Assembly: GCA_903824785.1 (NCBI GenBank)
Contig: CAIJYD010000115.1
Coordinates: 1 to 64,000 of the forward strand
DNA: 64,000 bases
Direction of reading: 5' to 3'
Source of the DNA: an uncultured Bacteroidota bacterium
Lineage (GTDB): Bacteria > Bacteroidota > Bacteroidia > Bacteroidales > VadinHA17
The position numbers were made by a program, and so were the translations under genes. Position 1 is the stretch's first letter. Every line of letters starts with the position of its first letter. This document shows positions 51,046 through 60,665 of this stretch, in pieces. The notes below the pieces were generated by a model. It did not search any database and was not told where the DNA came from. It worked only from the letters and a program-made list of their open reading frames with translations.

Positions 51046-51798
51046 ATGAAAGAATTTTCAGATATTTTTCTGGAGCGGCGTTCAATTCGAAAATACTCCT
51101 CAAAAGAGGTCGGAGAGACTCTTCTGAATGATCTGCTGATGATGGCTTGCCGGACATCCACAACTGGAAATATGCAGGTTTACAGCATTGTAATTACAAA
51201 GGATGAAGGTAAAAAGAGAGAGCTTGCCCCATCTCATTTTAATCAGAAGATGATTACTGAAGCTCCGGTTGTATTAACCTTCTGCGCAGATTTTAACAGG
51301 TTTAATAAGTGGTGTCGCCTCAGAAATGCAGAGCCGGGCTATGACAATTTTTTGTCATTTGTTACAGCGGCAACAGATGCTCTGCTGGCATCACAGACAT
51401 TCTGTGTTGCTGCCGAATCGAAAGGTCTTGGCATTTGCTATATCGGAACAACCACTTACAATGCTGATAAGATTATTGAGATACTGAAACTGCCAAAAGG
51501 TGTTATCCCTGTTACTACAATAACACTAGGATGGCCGGCAGAAAAACCTGAGAAAACAGACAGGCTGCCACTGGAGGCAATTATTCATAATGAGACCTAT
51601 TGCGATTATACAGACGAGAGCATTGAATTGTATTATAGTGAAAAAGAGGGTAGAGCCGATTCACTTCAGTTTGTAAAAGAGAATAATAAAGATACTCTGG
51701 CACAGGTATTTACAGATGTTAGATATAAAAAAGCAGATAATAATCACTTCTCTCAAATCCTGCTAAAGGTATTAAGAGATCAGGGATTTATGGAGTAG
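51046..51798 (+). CDS. Nitroreductase-family flavoprotein
   Basis: This 250-residue protein has the FMN-binding start ERRSIRKYSSKEVGETLL, followed by ACRTSTTGNMQVYSIVI and the ADALLASQTFCVAAESKGLGICYIGTTTYN helix and loop. TLGWPAEKPEKTDRLPL is the C-terminal signature. Size and the last motif are like the NfsA/FRP branch, which reduces nitro compounds, quinones or flavins with NAD(P)H. It is transcribed away from the sugar-oxidation unit and may or may not share its operator. The physiological substrate is unknown. Confidence 0.87.
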   Translation: MKEFSDIFLERRSIRKYSSKEVGETLLNDLLMMACRTSTTGNMQVYSIVITKDEGKKRELAPSHFNQKMITEAPVVLTFCADFNRFNKWCRLRNAEPGYDNFLSFVTAATDALLASQTFCVAAESKGLGICYIGTTTYNADKIIEILKLPKGVIPVTTITLGWPAEKPEKTDRLPLEAIIHNETYCDYTDESIELYYSEKEGRADSLQFVKENNKDTLAQVFTDVRYKKADNNHFSQILLKVLRDQGFME

Positions 51799-51865
51799 CT
51801 TGATTTCCATACTCTGAATGTTGGCCAAATATGTTATTATTGCCCGAAGAGGCATGCAGAATGAA

Positions 51866-53235
51866 ATGAAGAGATTAAAATAGCTGTTTCAGGACAGAAC
51901 CAATTGTTAACTTTCATTGTAAAAGAGAACCCATACGAAATCAAAACGAATAAAATCTTAATTAATAATGGAAATCGGGCAGCTGTCGAATTTAAGCAAT
52001 AGTTCATTAAAATTCAAAATACAGCTTTGGATTGGTCTGCACAAATAATAAACGGTGCAACAATTTATGATTTGTCGATCGAGGCAATTGATTTTGCCCG
52101 TAAACAGTATATTGAAAAGAATAAGAAAATTGAAGCTGAAATACTAATTTGGGATGATATTACTTTTTTAAACAAAGCCAAAGTTTGTATTCAGGGAAAG
52201 ATTACTAAAACTGCCATTCTATTATTAGGCAAACCGGAATCAGATCATTTCATAAGTCCTGCACAAGCCAAAATAAGCTGGATTTTAAAGGATAAAGAGA
52301 ACGTGGAAAAAGATTATGAGCATTTTGGCTGTCCATTTATTTTAACTATCAATGGAGTAAAAAATAAAATCAGGAATTTGAAATATCGCTACATTAAAGA
52401 TGGCACACTTTTCCCTGACGAAGTTGATCAATTTGACCCATATATTATTCGGGAGTCTCTGAATAACAGCATTGCACATCAAGACTATACTTTAAATGGA
52501 AAGATTAATGTTGTTGAACGGGAAGATGGCGTTTTAACATTTAGCAACCCAGGAACATTTATTCCGGAATCTATTGAACACGTAATAAGGGCAGATGCTC
52601 CCGAGTCGCGATACAGAAATCCCTTTTTATCTAATGCTATGGTTAACCTGAACTTAATTGATACTACGGGAAGTGGAATAAAAAGGATGTTTAACATTCA
52701 ACGAAGTAAATTCTTTCCTCTTCCAGAGTATGATTTGAGCAAGTCAAAAGTTCAGGTATCCATTATTGGAAAAGTAATTGATGAGAATTACGCTAAAAAA
52801 CTTGCTCAGATGCACGAATTAAGTTTGGAGGAAATTATTTTACTGGACAAGGTTTCAAAGTTGAAACCAATAATGGATGATGAAGCAAAAAGGCTAAAAT
52901 CGAAATTACTAATTGAGGGCAGAAAACCTAATTATCATATTTCAGCCATTGTGGCAATAAATACCAATCAGAAGGAACAGTACATAAAAAACAGAGGTTT
53001 TAAAGATGAACATTATAAAAAGATGATTTTGGATTATATTCAACAATATAGCTCGGCAACTAAAGTTAATATTGATCATCTTATTTTAGACATTCTTCCG
53101 GATATTTTAGACAAACAACAGAAAGAAAACAAGCTAAGCAACCTGCTTTATTCAATGCATAAAAAAGATAAAACCATTGAAAATAAGGGAACTAGCAGAA
53201 AAGCCAGATGGATTTTAAGTTCGTCTAAACTTTAA
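51866..53235 (+). pseudogene. 5'-truncated AlbA/RecG-like ATP-binding protein gene
   Basis: The open frame from TTG at 52027 encodes about 402 residues that look like the C-terminal two thirds of the Bacteroidota ATP-binding (AlbA_2, RecG-like) family: LDWSAQIINGATIYDL, WILKDKENVEKDYEHFG, the GHKL-like RESLNNSIAHQDYTLNGKINVVE, FSNPGTFIPESIEHVI, NAMVNLNLIDTTGSGIKRM, and a C-terminal winged-helix part. The N-terminal AlbA_2 domain expected before this is missing. In the same frame there is a TAG stop at 52000-52002, preceded by about 44 open codons that I cannot place. No ATG in this frame gives a sensible start. The gene is markedly AT-rich compared with its neighbours. I read it as decayed or acquired. 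A functional short form from TTG cannot be excluded. Confidence 0.65.
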
Positions 53236-53255
53236 AAAATAGATGAACTTTAGAC
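53223..53255. repeat. Inverted repeat at the 3' end of the AlbA-like gene
   Basis: GTCTAAA at 53223-53229 (overlapping the last codons) is complementary to TTTAGAC at 53249-53255. It could be a weak terminator or a remnant of the acquired segment boundary. There is no T-run. Confidence 0.35.
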
Positions 53256-53334
53256 AAACTTTATGCATTAAAAAGTAAAACATTCCTGATGCCATTGAAG
53301 GGAAAAAAGTCGACAACGAAACAGAAGTCAATTA

Positions 53335-54405
53335 TCACTCAAATTCAATTCCCAATTCCCGTGCAATAGAGATCAGATCATCCTTAATTGCAGGAATGAG
53401 GTTTATTCCTTCTTTCCTGATTCTCTCCTCAGACTCTCTTTCAGGATCACCGGGAATCAGAACACGGTCGTGCCCCTCAGCTGGTGTTGCAGAACGGAAT
53501 GTTTCAATCCATTCATCCATTTTTGCCTTGAATTCACCGGCAGGCTGAAAGGCATCAATGCGCATTGCTCCGAAGAAATGGCCTGTTCCTTCCCCTGTTT
53601 TTTTATCCAGAACAGGAAGATAAGCAACACTTGGTGGAACAAACGGCCCGAAATTGGCACCACTGAAAACAGCAGAGAAAATATCGACAATTGATGAGAG
53701 ACAGAATCCTTTATGACTTCCGTGGATCCTGTCGCCACCAAGTGTGACCATTGAACCACCTGATTTAAGTATTGTGGGATCGTCGGATGGTTGTCCGTTT
53801 TTATCCTGTACGAATCCAAACGGGACCTTTTCGCCTTTCTTTTCTGCCACGGCCAGTTTACCTCTGGCAACAGGCGTAGTGGCAAAATCGGCAACAAACG
53901 GCGGATGATTCAGTGCGGGAATAGCTACTGCAATCGGATTGGTGCCCATCATCCTGCTAACTGAGAAAGTAGGAGCAACCAGTGGATTGGCATTGGTCAG
54001 ACAGATCCCGATCATATCATGTTCAAGCGCCATCATTGAGTAATAACCTGCTATGCCAAAATGGTTTGAATTTCTTGTAGCAACCCAGCCGGTACCTGCA
54101 TTTTTTGCTTTGCCTATTGCAATCTCCATAGACCTTCTGGCAGCAACCATTCCAACTGCATTGTCTCCGTCAACAACTGCTGTGCTGGGCGATTCATGTA
54201 CAATTTTAATATGCGGATCAGTATTTATTCTTTTTGACCTCCATAACTCGAAATAGTCTTTTATCCTTAGCATTCCGTGAGAAGAATGGCCTCTCAATTC
54301 AGCAGCAAGAAACACATCAGCAATCACTGCCGAATCGTTTTCGCTGCATCCCATCTTCATAAAGACGTTCTTTGTAAAATTATACAGGTATGTGTGCTGG
54401 TACAT
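53335..54405 (-). CDS. Malate/L-lactate dehydrogenase family oxidoreductase (Ldh_2)
   Basis: This 356-residue NAD(P)-dependent enzyme belongs to the family that includes ureidoglycolate, malate and L-sulfolactate dehydrogenases. Signatures: LRGHSSHGMLRIKDYFELW (substrate-contact His), ATRNSNHFGIAGYYSMMA (catalytic His), TNPIAVAIPA, VADFATTPVARGKL and HGSHKGFCLSSIVDIFS. It probably reduces a 2-keto acid to the 2-hydroxy acid or the reverse in the cytosol. An SDR gene lies 38 bases upstream in the same direction, and the two form a likely unit. The substrate is unknown. Confidence 0.88.
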   Translation of the reverse strand: MYQHTYLYNFTKNVFMKMGCSENDSAVIADVFLAAELRGHSSHGMLRIKDYFELWRSKRINTDPHIKIVHESPSTAVVDGDNAVGMVAARRSMEIAIGKAKNAGTGWVATRNSNHFGIAGYYSMMALEHDMIGICLTNANPLVAPTFSVSRMMGTNPIAVAIPALNHPPFVADFATTPVARGKLAVAEKKGEKVPFGFVQDKNGQPSDDPTILKSGGSMVTLGGDRIHGSHKGFCLSSIVDIFSAVFSGANFGPFVPPSVAYLPVLDKKTGEGTGHFFGAMRIDAFQPAGEFKAKMDEWIETFRSATPAEGHDRVLIPGDPERESEERIRKEGINLIPAIKDDLISIARELGIEFE

Positions 54406-54443
54406 TATTCCATTTACTTAATAACAATTAACTCCTTCAAACT

Positions 54444-55205
54444 CTAAACTCTTCTGTAATTATGATTCACGCTTGCCTGCTGAGTAGGTGTAATTACAAG
54501 GTCGCTGATGCAGACATGAGCCGGCAGTGTGGCACAATAGTAGATTACACCTGCAATATCATCGGCAGTAAGAGCATCGATGCCTTTATAAACGACTTTC
54601 GCCTTATCCTCATCTCCTTTAAAGCGGACCAGCGAAAACTCAGTTTCTGCCATTCCGGGAGCAATATGGGTAACTTTAATGTTATTTTTCAACAGATCTA
54701 TCCGCATTGCTTTTGAAAGAGCGTCAACTGCAGATTTTGAAGCACAATAGACATTGCCGTTTTCGTATGCCTCTTTGCCTGCGATTGATCCGATATTGAA
54801 AATGTGTCCTTTACCACGTTCTGCCATTAATGGCGAAATAGCTCTGGTAACGTATAGCAACCCTTTCAGATTGGTGTCAATCATTCGGTCCCAGTCATCA
54901 ATATTGCCTGTGTCAACATGATCAAGACCTACTGCCAGACCGGCATTATTAACAAGGATGTCAATATCTCTCCATTCTGCAGGAAGATTTCCGAGAACTG
55001 AGGCTACTTCCTCCCTTTTTCTTACATCGAAATTCAGAGAAAGCACTTTTATTTTACCTGAAGCGAGAAGTTCTTTTTCCAGTTCGTCGAGTCTCTCTTT
55101 TCTTCTTCCGGTTATAATGATGTTATAGCCGTTTTCAGCAAACAGAAGGGCAGTAGCTTTTCCGAAGCCTGCTGTAGCCCCCGTGATTAAAATAGTTTTA
55201 TTCAT
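54444..55205 (-). CDS. SDR-family NAD(P)-dependent oxidoreductase, YdfG-like
   Basis: This 253-residue classical short-chain dehydrogenase has ILITGATAGFGKATALLFAE (GxxxGxG), ITGRRKERL (Arg after strand 2, favouring NADPH), DILVNNAGLAVG (NNAG), GHIFNIGSIAGKEAYENGNVYCASKSAV (catalytic Ser, Tyr-x-x-x-Lys) and THIAPGMAETEFSLVRF. The last motif resembles YdfG-type 3-hydroxy acid or L-allo-threonine dehydrogenases. It is the first gene of a leftward unit with the Ldh_2 enzyme. Confidence 0.9.
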   Translation of the reverse strand: MNKTILITGATAGFGKATALLFAENGYNIIITGRRKERLDELEKELLASGKIKVLSLNFDVRKREEVASVLGNLPAEWRDIDILVNNAGLAVGLDHVDTGNIDDWDRMIDTNLKGLLYVTRAISPLMAERGKGHIFNIGSIAGKEAYENGNVYCASKSAVDALSKAMRIDLLKNNIKVTHIAPGMAETEFSLVRFKGDEDKAKVVYKGIDALTADDIAGVIYYCATLPAHVCISDLVITPTQQASVNHNYRRV

Positions 55206-55411
55206 TTAAGATGATTGATTTGTTTCATGTAAAAATAGAAATATTTATTTATTATTTGTACTCACAACAACTGATCCTGAAATAAACGAGTTTATATTCT
55301 TATCTCGATGTGTTACAATGTATTATAATGGATTTATTGTGTCTCTATTTAAGTCAATCCTTAATACAAAATATTAACCTGCTATTGATTTATCTGTTAT
55401 ACAATTAATTA

Positions 55412-55419
55412 TATCTTTG
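55412..55419 (+). promoter_or_regulatory. -7 element in front of ubiE
   Basis: TATCTTTG at 55412-55419 matches TAnnTTTG perfectly and lies 15 bases before the ubiE ATG. The nearest upstream TTG (55385-55387) gives a 24-base spacer, longer than usual. Confidence 0.45.
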
Positions 55420-55434
55420 ATTTTTTAAATTATT

Positions 55435-56169
55435 ATGGAGAATCTGTCACAGAAATCAGTTGGAGACAAAAAAATTCTTGTTGAATCAATGTTCGATTCT
55501 ATTGCATGGAGGTATGATTTTCTGAACCACTTCCTATCGTTTGGTATTGACCGGCTTTGGAGAAGAAGGGCTGTGAGAATAATCGCGCAATATTATAAAA
55601 ATCCTCATATTCTTGATGTTGCCACAGGTACCGGAGATCTGGCTATTGCGGCAATGAAGTTGAACCCTTCTAAAATTGAAGGAATTGATATCTCGCGGAA
55701 AATGCTTGAAATAGGACGGGAGAAGATCCTTAAGAAAGGCTATGCGGAAAAGATAGAACTAACCCAGGCTGATTCGGAGAGTATTCCTTTTTGCGACAAT
55801 TTTTTTGATGTTGCCATGGTTGCATTCGGGGTAAGGAATTTTTCTGATCCACTCAAAGGGCTGTCGGAAATGAAAAGAGTGATCCGTGAAGAAGGAATGA
55901 TTATGGTACTTGAATTTTCAAAACCAAAAGGATTCCCGTTCAAGACAGTTTATAATTTTTATTTCAGGAATATACTCCCGTTTTTTGGAAAAATATTTTC
56001 AAAGGATAAAGCTGCCTACAGCTATTTACCCGATTCTGTTATGAAGTTTCCTGATAATGAGGAGTTCCTTAATTTACTTTTGCTTGCCGGCTTTTCCGGA
56101 GCCCGGCAGTTAAAACTTACAGGCGGAGTGGCAAGTATTTATACCGGTATCAAATTATCAGCGCAATAA
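55435..56169 (+). CDS. ubiE: Demethylmenaquinone methyltransferase (UbiE/MenG)
   Basis: This 244-residue class I methyltransferase has FDSIAWRYDFLNHFLSFGIDRLWRRRAV at the start, ILDVATGTGDLAIAAM (SAM loop), GIDISRKMLEIGREK, FFDVAMVAFGVRNFSDPLKGL and MVLEFSKPKGFPFK. In a menaquinone-using anaerobe it makes menaquinone from demethylmenaquinone at the inner membrane. Menaquinone would be the electron donor or acceptor partner for an NrfH-like cytochrome such as that at 33023. porT follows at 57 bases, a conserved Bacteroidota neighbour pair. Confidence 0.96.
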   Translation: MENLSQKSVGDKKILVESMFDSIAWRYDFLNHFLSFGIDRLWRRRAVRIIAQYYKNPHILDVATGTGDLAIAAMKLNPSKIEGIDISRKMLEIGREKILKKGYAEKIELTQADSESIPFCDNFFDVAMVAFGVRNFSDPLKGLSEMKRVIREEGMIMVLEFSKPKGFPFKTVYNFYFRNILPFFGKIFSKDKAAYSYLPDSVMKFPDNEEFLNLLLLAGFSGARQLKLTGGVASIYTGIKLSAQ

Positions 56170-56226
56170 TTTGAATTCAAAGCAGTTTATTAACTTATAC
56201 TTTTAGAGCAATAGTTCCGGGAAAGA

Positions 56227-56946
56227 TTGAAAAGAAAAAAAATATATATCGCCTTATCCTTCATTTTTCTGCTAATCCATATCAGTTCATTCGGGCAGAA
56301 GCAGAAACCTAAAAATGAATCATGGTATGATGAGAAGCTTTTGCACTTCGGATTCAGCCTTGGGTTTAATACCATGGACTTCAATATCACTCCTTCACAG
56401 AAATATCTGGCTTCAGATTCTCTTTATCCCGAAGTGAGTATTCTCAATCCCGGTATTAATATTCAGATAGTTACAAATTTAAGACCGGCAAAGTATCTCG
56501 ATATCAGGTTTCTTCCGGGTGTTTCATTTGGTCAGAGAGTAGTAAGATATTATAAAGGAAAAGTCCTGGTTAACGATGAGCAGAGGCTCGAATCATCATT
56601 TCTGGAGTTTCCCCTTCTCCTTAAATATAAAGGTGAAAGACTAAACAATGTAAGACCATATGTTATAGGAGGTTTTAACTACAGGTATGATCTTGCAGGG
56701 AAGAAAGAGTATGATGATGATAAACCTATCTATCTAAGGCTAAAGCGACCTGATCTCTATTATGAAGTTGGAACCGGGCTCGATTTTTATCTAACCTATT
56801 TCAAACTCTCTGTTGAACTGAAGATGTCGAACGGGATAGGCGATGTACTTGTTAGAGAACCGCCAGCTCAGCAATATGTGAAATACCTCAATGCAATTGA
56901 TAAGATGAAGTCGCAGATATGGGTACTGGCATTTCATTTTGAATAG
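56227..56946 (+). CDS. porT: PorT-family outer-membrane protein
   Basis: This 239-residue protein uses a TTG start at 56227 (no ATG fits better). A signal peptide covers about residues 1-22 (ending SSFGQ). The mature part is a small beta-barrel with repeated alternating strands: LHFGFSLGFNTMDFNITP, YLDIRFLPGVSFGQRVVRYY, LESSFLEFPLLLKYKG, VRPYVIGGFNYRYDL, and a final IWVLAFHFE with terminal aromatic residues. PorT is required for type IX secretion in Porphyromonas gingivalis. Position directly after ubiE supports this assignment. The presence of PorT does not by itself prove that a full type IX system exists in this organism. Confidence 0.85.
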   Translation: MKRKKIYIALSFIFLLIHISSFGQKQKPKNESWYDEKLLHFGFSLGFNTMDFNITPSQKYLASDSLYPEVSILNPGINIQIVTNLRPAKYLDIRFLPGVSFGQRVVRYYKGKVLVNDEQRLESSFLEFPLLLKYKGERLNNVRPYVIGGFNYRYDLAGKKEYDDDKPIYLRLKRPDLYYEVGTGLDFYLTYFKLSVELKMSNGIGDVLVREPPAQQYVKYLNAIDKMKSQIWVLAFHFE

Positions 56947-56951
56947 ATACT

Positions 56952-58514
56952 ATGAAACAGGTTCAGATAAATCTTACTCCTGCAGCTGCCGCCGACGAAG
57001 CTGTTATCAGGAAAATCTCAGCTACCCTTGCAGGAATTGACCAATCAGCAATTTCAGCACTGAGAGTTGTTAAACGGTCAGTCGATTCAAGAAAGAAAAA
57101 CATACGGGTTAATCTTACCGTTGAAGTATTTTCGGAAGGGGATTCTGAAATTCCTGCAATCAGTCCGTTTATTCCTGTCGATGTTTCACTCAGGCAGGAG
57201 GTGATTATTGTTGGTGCCGGACCGGCCGGTCTGTTTGCCGCACTTAGGCTGATTGAACTGGGTATACGCCCGGTGATAATAGAAAGAGGACGCGATGTCT
57301 CCTTACGAAAAATTGATATCGCAAAGATAAGCCGCGAGCAGGTTGTCAACCCCGACAGTAATTATTGCTTTGGCGAGGGTGGTGCAGGAACCTATTCTGA
57401 CGGCAAACTATATACTCGTTCGAAAAAAAGAGGTGACAATACCAGAGTCCTGGAATTGCTTTGTTTTCATGGAGCCAATACAAATATAATGTATGAGGCT
57501 CATCCTCATCTCGGAACGGATAAACTCCCGGGTATCATCTCTGAAATTAGGAAATCGATACTTGATGCCGGAGGTATCTTTATTCTGGAAAAAAGAGTGA
57601 CTGACCTAATAATTGAAGGTGATGTTATTAAAGGAGTTGTAACATCGGATAACGAGAAATATAACTCTGAATATGTTATTCTTGCCACCGGCCATTCAGC
57701 GAGAGATATTTATGAAATCTGCCGGAACAGGGGAGTTGAGCTGGAGGCTAAACCTTTTGCCATAGGCGTAAGGGTTGAGCATCCGCAGGAGCTGATTGAT
57801 AAGATCCAGTATCATGGAAATTCACGGGGGGAATTTTTGCCTGCTGCCTCATATAGCCTTGCAAAACAGGTTGATGGCAGGGGTGTCTACTCCTTTTGCA
57901 TGTGTCCGGGCGGATTTATTGTTCCTTCAGCAACTGCACAGGAAGAGGTTGTTGTAAATGGAATGTCTCCATCGGGAAGAAATTCCCCTTATGCCAATTC
58001 CGGAATAGTAGTTGAATTACGGGCTGAAGATCTTGTTAAATACAGCAGTTTTGGCGAACTGGCAGGAATTGAATTTCAGAAGGAGCTGGAACGTGAAGCC
58101 TGGAAAAACGGAGGACATACCCAACGTGCTCCGGCACAAAGACTTTCTGATTTTGTAGCTGGCGATAATTCCGGTTCGCTTCCAAAAGTTTCCTATTTCC
58201 CGGGAGTAACATCTTCTCCTCTTCATAGCTGGCTTCCAAAAGCTATAGGGCGCCGGTTGAGGGACGGGCTAAGATTATTCGGACATCTGATGAACGGATA
58301 TCTGACCAACGAAGCTGTTGTGCTGGGCGTGGAATCGAGAACCTCCTCTCCGGTAAGAATCCCGAGAGATCCTGAAAAGCTTCATCACATAAGAATAAAA
58401 GGTCTGTACCCTTGTGGTGAAGGTTCGGGATATGCAGGAGGAATAGTTTCTTCTGCAGTCGATGGGATCAGAGCAGCCGAGGCGATAGACCAAAGAGTCA
58501 AATCCTCCTCCTGA
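56952..58514 (+). CDS. FAD-dependent dehydrogenase of the COG2509 type
   Basis: This 520-residue protein has an N-terminal region of about 85 residues (a small alpha/beta domain with ALRVVKRSVDSRKKNIRVNL), then the FAD-binding motif VIIVGAGPAGLFAALRLIELG, FGEGGAGTYSDGKLYTR, and a second glycine-rich site near the end (GLYPCGEGSGYAGGIVSSAVDG). This is the 'NAD(FAD)-utilizing dehydrogenase' family, widespread but without an established substrate. It starts five bases after porT, so it shares that transcription unit, and ends before a convergent MFS gene. Confidence 0.85.
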   Translation: MKQVQINLTPAAAADEAVIRKISATLAGIDQSAISALRVVKRSVDSRKKNIRVNLTVEVFSEGDSEIPAISPFIPVDVSLRQEVIIVGAGPAGLFAALRLIELGIRPVIIERGRDVSLRKIDIAKISREQVVNPDSNYCFGEGGAGTYSDGKLYTRSKKRGDNTRVLELLCFHGANTNIMYEAHPHLGTDKLPGIISEIRKSILDAGGIFILEKRVTDLIIEGDVIKGVVTSDNEKYNSEYVILATGHSARDIYEICRNRGVELEAKPFAIGVRVEHPQELIDKIQYHGNSRGEFLPAASYSLAKQVDGRGVYSFCMCPGGFIVPSATAQEEVVVNGMSPSGRNSPYANSGIVVELRAEDLVKYSSFGELAGIEFQKELEREAWKNGGHTQRAPAQRLSDFVAGDNSGSLPKVSYFPGVTSSPLHSWLPKAIGRRLRDGLRLFGHLMNGYLTNEAVVLGVESRTSSPVRIPRDPEKLHHIRIKGLYPCGEGSGYAGGIVSSAVDGIRAAEAIDQRVKSSS

Positions 58515-58530
58515 AAAACATAATCGTTAT

Positions 58531-59761
58531 TTATTGATCATCTTTCCTGATGAGAATAGTTGATTCTTTTAATCGGAGGGAGAGTAAAATACTGATAACC
58601 ATTAAAGCTATCAGCACCACGAGTGATCTGGTCATTGAACCTGTTGCCGGCGATTTCAGGCTGTCCATCCCAAAAATAAATGCAATGCCTGATACCTGGC
58701 CCATCAGCAGGAGCATTCCGTTTGAAGTTCCCTCAGATGCCGGATAGGTAATCTCGGCTCCATACTGAAACCCAATTGGTCCGGAACTCAGCAGGAAAAA
58801 CCCAAGTACCATTCCTGAGACAAGCAGCAGCCAGTAGCTTGATGCAAAAGTGATTCCTGCAAGACCAATAGTGGCACCTGCCAGGGCGATAATAATAAAC
58901 GGAATTCTTTTTTTGTAGCGATCGGAAAGTACAGGGATAATAATAGCGCCAATAACTCCGCCAACAATCATTAATCCACCTGTAATACCGGCCTGTACCG
59001 CTGTAAAGCCGCGCGGCCGGAGGATATCTTCAATCCATGTGGTAACAGCATTAAAAACTCCCAGTCCTATAAAAAAGATGACCATCAGCCAGATAAAATC
59101 TTTGTTTCGAAGTGTTTGCTTAAAACCATCAAAAACAAGAGTACGTTCCTCCTGGTCGGGACGGCATGGAGCTGTCGGAGGTCCCTCTTTTATTGAAACA
59201 AGAAATACTAACGAAATAACGACTGATAAGATGCCATAGATATAAAGAGTACCATCTATGCCGGAACCAATAACAAGATATGGGGTGAGAGTCATTCCTG
59301 CCAGGATGCCGACGTACATAGCCAGAGTTCCGAGACCGGCTGCAGTGGCCCGTTCCTCAATCGGAAACCAGCGCGCAGCCAGTTTCGTAATAGCGTTGAG
59401 TATGAAAGGCTGTCCTATGGCAATTCCTATCTGAGCCATAAGAAGGAGATTATAGTCAGTACCTGCTAATCCGCGAAGCAATCCGAAAACACCTGTGAAA
59501 ACAGCACCAATCCCTACCCCGATGCGAATGCCATATTTATCTATTATCCACGATACGGGAATTGAAACAACTATATAGACAATCATAAAACACATGGAGA
59601 GGATCCCGATCTGAAGATCAGAAACACCGTAATATTTCGTGGCATCTCCTGTGATTGGTGCGAATGTGATCCATAAGAGCTGATTCATTGCAACAATTAA
59701 CATATAAACAATAAGCATGATCCATCGGATCCTGTACACTTTGAAATTTGAATGTGGCATA
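58531..59761 (-). CDS. MFS transporter
   Basis: This protein of about 410 residues has twelve hydrophobic helices. The first half has the loop motif SWIIDKYGIRIGVGIGAVFTG and the second half PVLSDRYKKRIPFIII, the two repeats of the MFS signature. I use the ATG at 59761 (MPHSNFKVYR). An ATG six codons upstream (59781) adds only MFPNFSF and is equally possible. It lies between the convergent FAD gene and the TrmH gene, and nothing in the context identifies a substrate. A drug, nitrate or organic-anion role is not supported by specific motifs. Confidence 0.82.
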
Positions 59762-59792
59762 AAGGAAAAATTTGGAAACAAATATAATTTTA

Positions 59793-60575
59793 TTAATCAG
59801 GTATGAGGCAGGATTTTCTGAGAAACTCGGAAAAAACCACAGAAGCTGCCATGCCTACGTTAAGTGAATCTATTCCGGATTTTGCTTTGCCGAACCTGGG
59901 GATCATTATTTTTTCCGTTATGTAAGGGATCAGTTCTTCAGATATTCCTTTCGATTCATTTCCAAGAAGAATAATTCCTTTCTTTCCCAAAGGGTGGGTG
60001 TATACTGATTCTCCTTCAAGAAGAGTTCCGAATACAGGGATGTTTTTTTCATTTGCCTGAATAACAAGCTTTTTAAGATCGTAATAATAGACATTAACAT
60101 TTAAAACTGCTCCCATGGTTGCCTGTATTACTTTTGGGTTATAAACATCAACACAATCTAACGAACATACGATGTTTTTAATTCCAAACCAGGCTGCGGC
60201 TCTTATTATGGTGCCCAGATTACCCGGATCCTGAACAGAGTCGAGGACTGCAAATAATTCATTAAAAACCTTCTCAGTATCAAGTATTTGTTCAGCCACC
60301 GGAATAACTGCCAGCGCATTATGTGGTGTCTTTAAACTGCTTATTTGTCTAAGTTCAGCATCGCTTACAACTTCAATTTCCTGCACAAACCTTGTTGCTT
60401 CTCCGGAAAGTGTGCTGAGGAATTCCTGTTTTGCAATGAGGATCTTAACAGCCATTCCGGCACCAAGAAACTCCCTGACGATTTTATCACCTTCAATTAT
60501 AAACAGATTCTCCTCATCTCTTACCTTCTTTTTCTGAAGCGAGATTATGAATTTTGCTTTATTTTTGCTGATCAT
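59793..60575 (-). CDS. TrmH/SpoU-family RNA 2'-O-methyltransferase
   Basis: This 260-residue protein has an N-terminal substrate-binding domain (residues 1-90, KFIISLQKKKVRDEENLFIIEG) and the SPOUT methyltransferase domain with the three motifs DPGNLGTIIRAAAWFGI, LLGNESKGIS and IPRFGKAKSGIDSLNVGMAASVVF, which form the trefoil SAM site. It probably methylates a ribose of 23S rRNA or tRNA. The gene is commonly found between porT/ubiE and the TamL gene in Bacteroidota, as here. A perfect -7 element (TAACTTTG, 60620-60627 on the minus strand) lies 45 bases upstream. Confidence 0.92.
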   Translation of the reverse strand: MISKNKAKFIISLQKKKVRDEENLFIIEGDKIVREFLGAGMAVKILIAKQEFLSTLSGEATRFVQEIEVVSDAELRQISSLKTPHNALAVIPVAEQILDTEKVFNELFAVLDSVQDPGNLGTIIRAAAWFGIKNIVCSLDCVDVYNPKVIQATMGAVLNVNVYYYDLKKLVIQANEKNIPVFGTLLEGESVYTHPLGKKGIILLGNESKGISEELIPYITEKIMIPRFGKAKSGIDSLNVGMAASVVFSEFLRKSCLIPD

Positions 60576-60619
60576 GTAAGAAAGAGTTAACTATTTTTTC
60601 CCAATTTGGCATAACGTAC

Positions 60620-60651
60620 CAAAGTTACGCTATTTATTATTGATATATTTG
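60620..60651. promoter_or_regulatory. Divergent -7 elements between the TrmH and TamL-like genes
   Basis: TAACTTTG on the minus strand (60620-60627) serves the TrmH gene, and TATATTTG on the plus strand (60644-60651) serves the TamL-like gene. Both match TAnnTTTG perfectly. Neither has a well-spaced TTG. The plus-strand element covers the GTG at 60651, so translation must begin later. Confidence 0.5.
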
Positions 60652-60665
60652 TGTCATATTATTTC

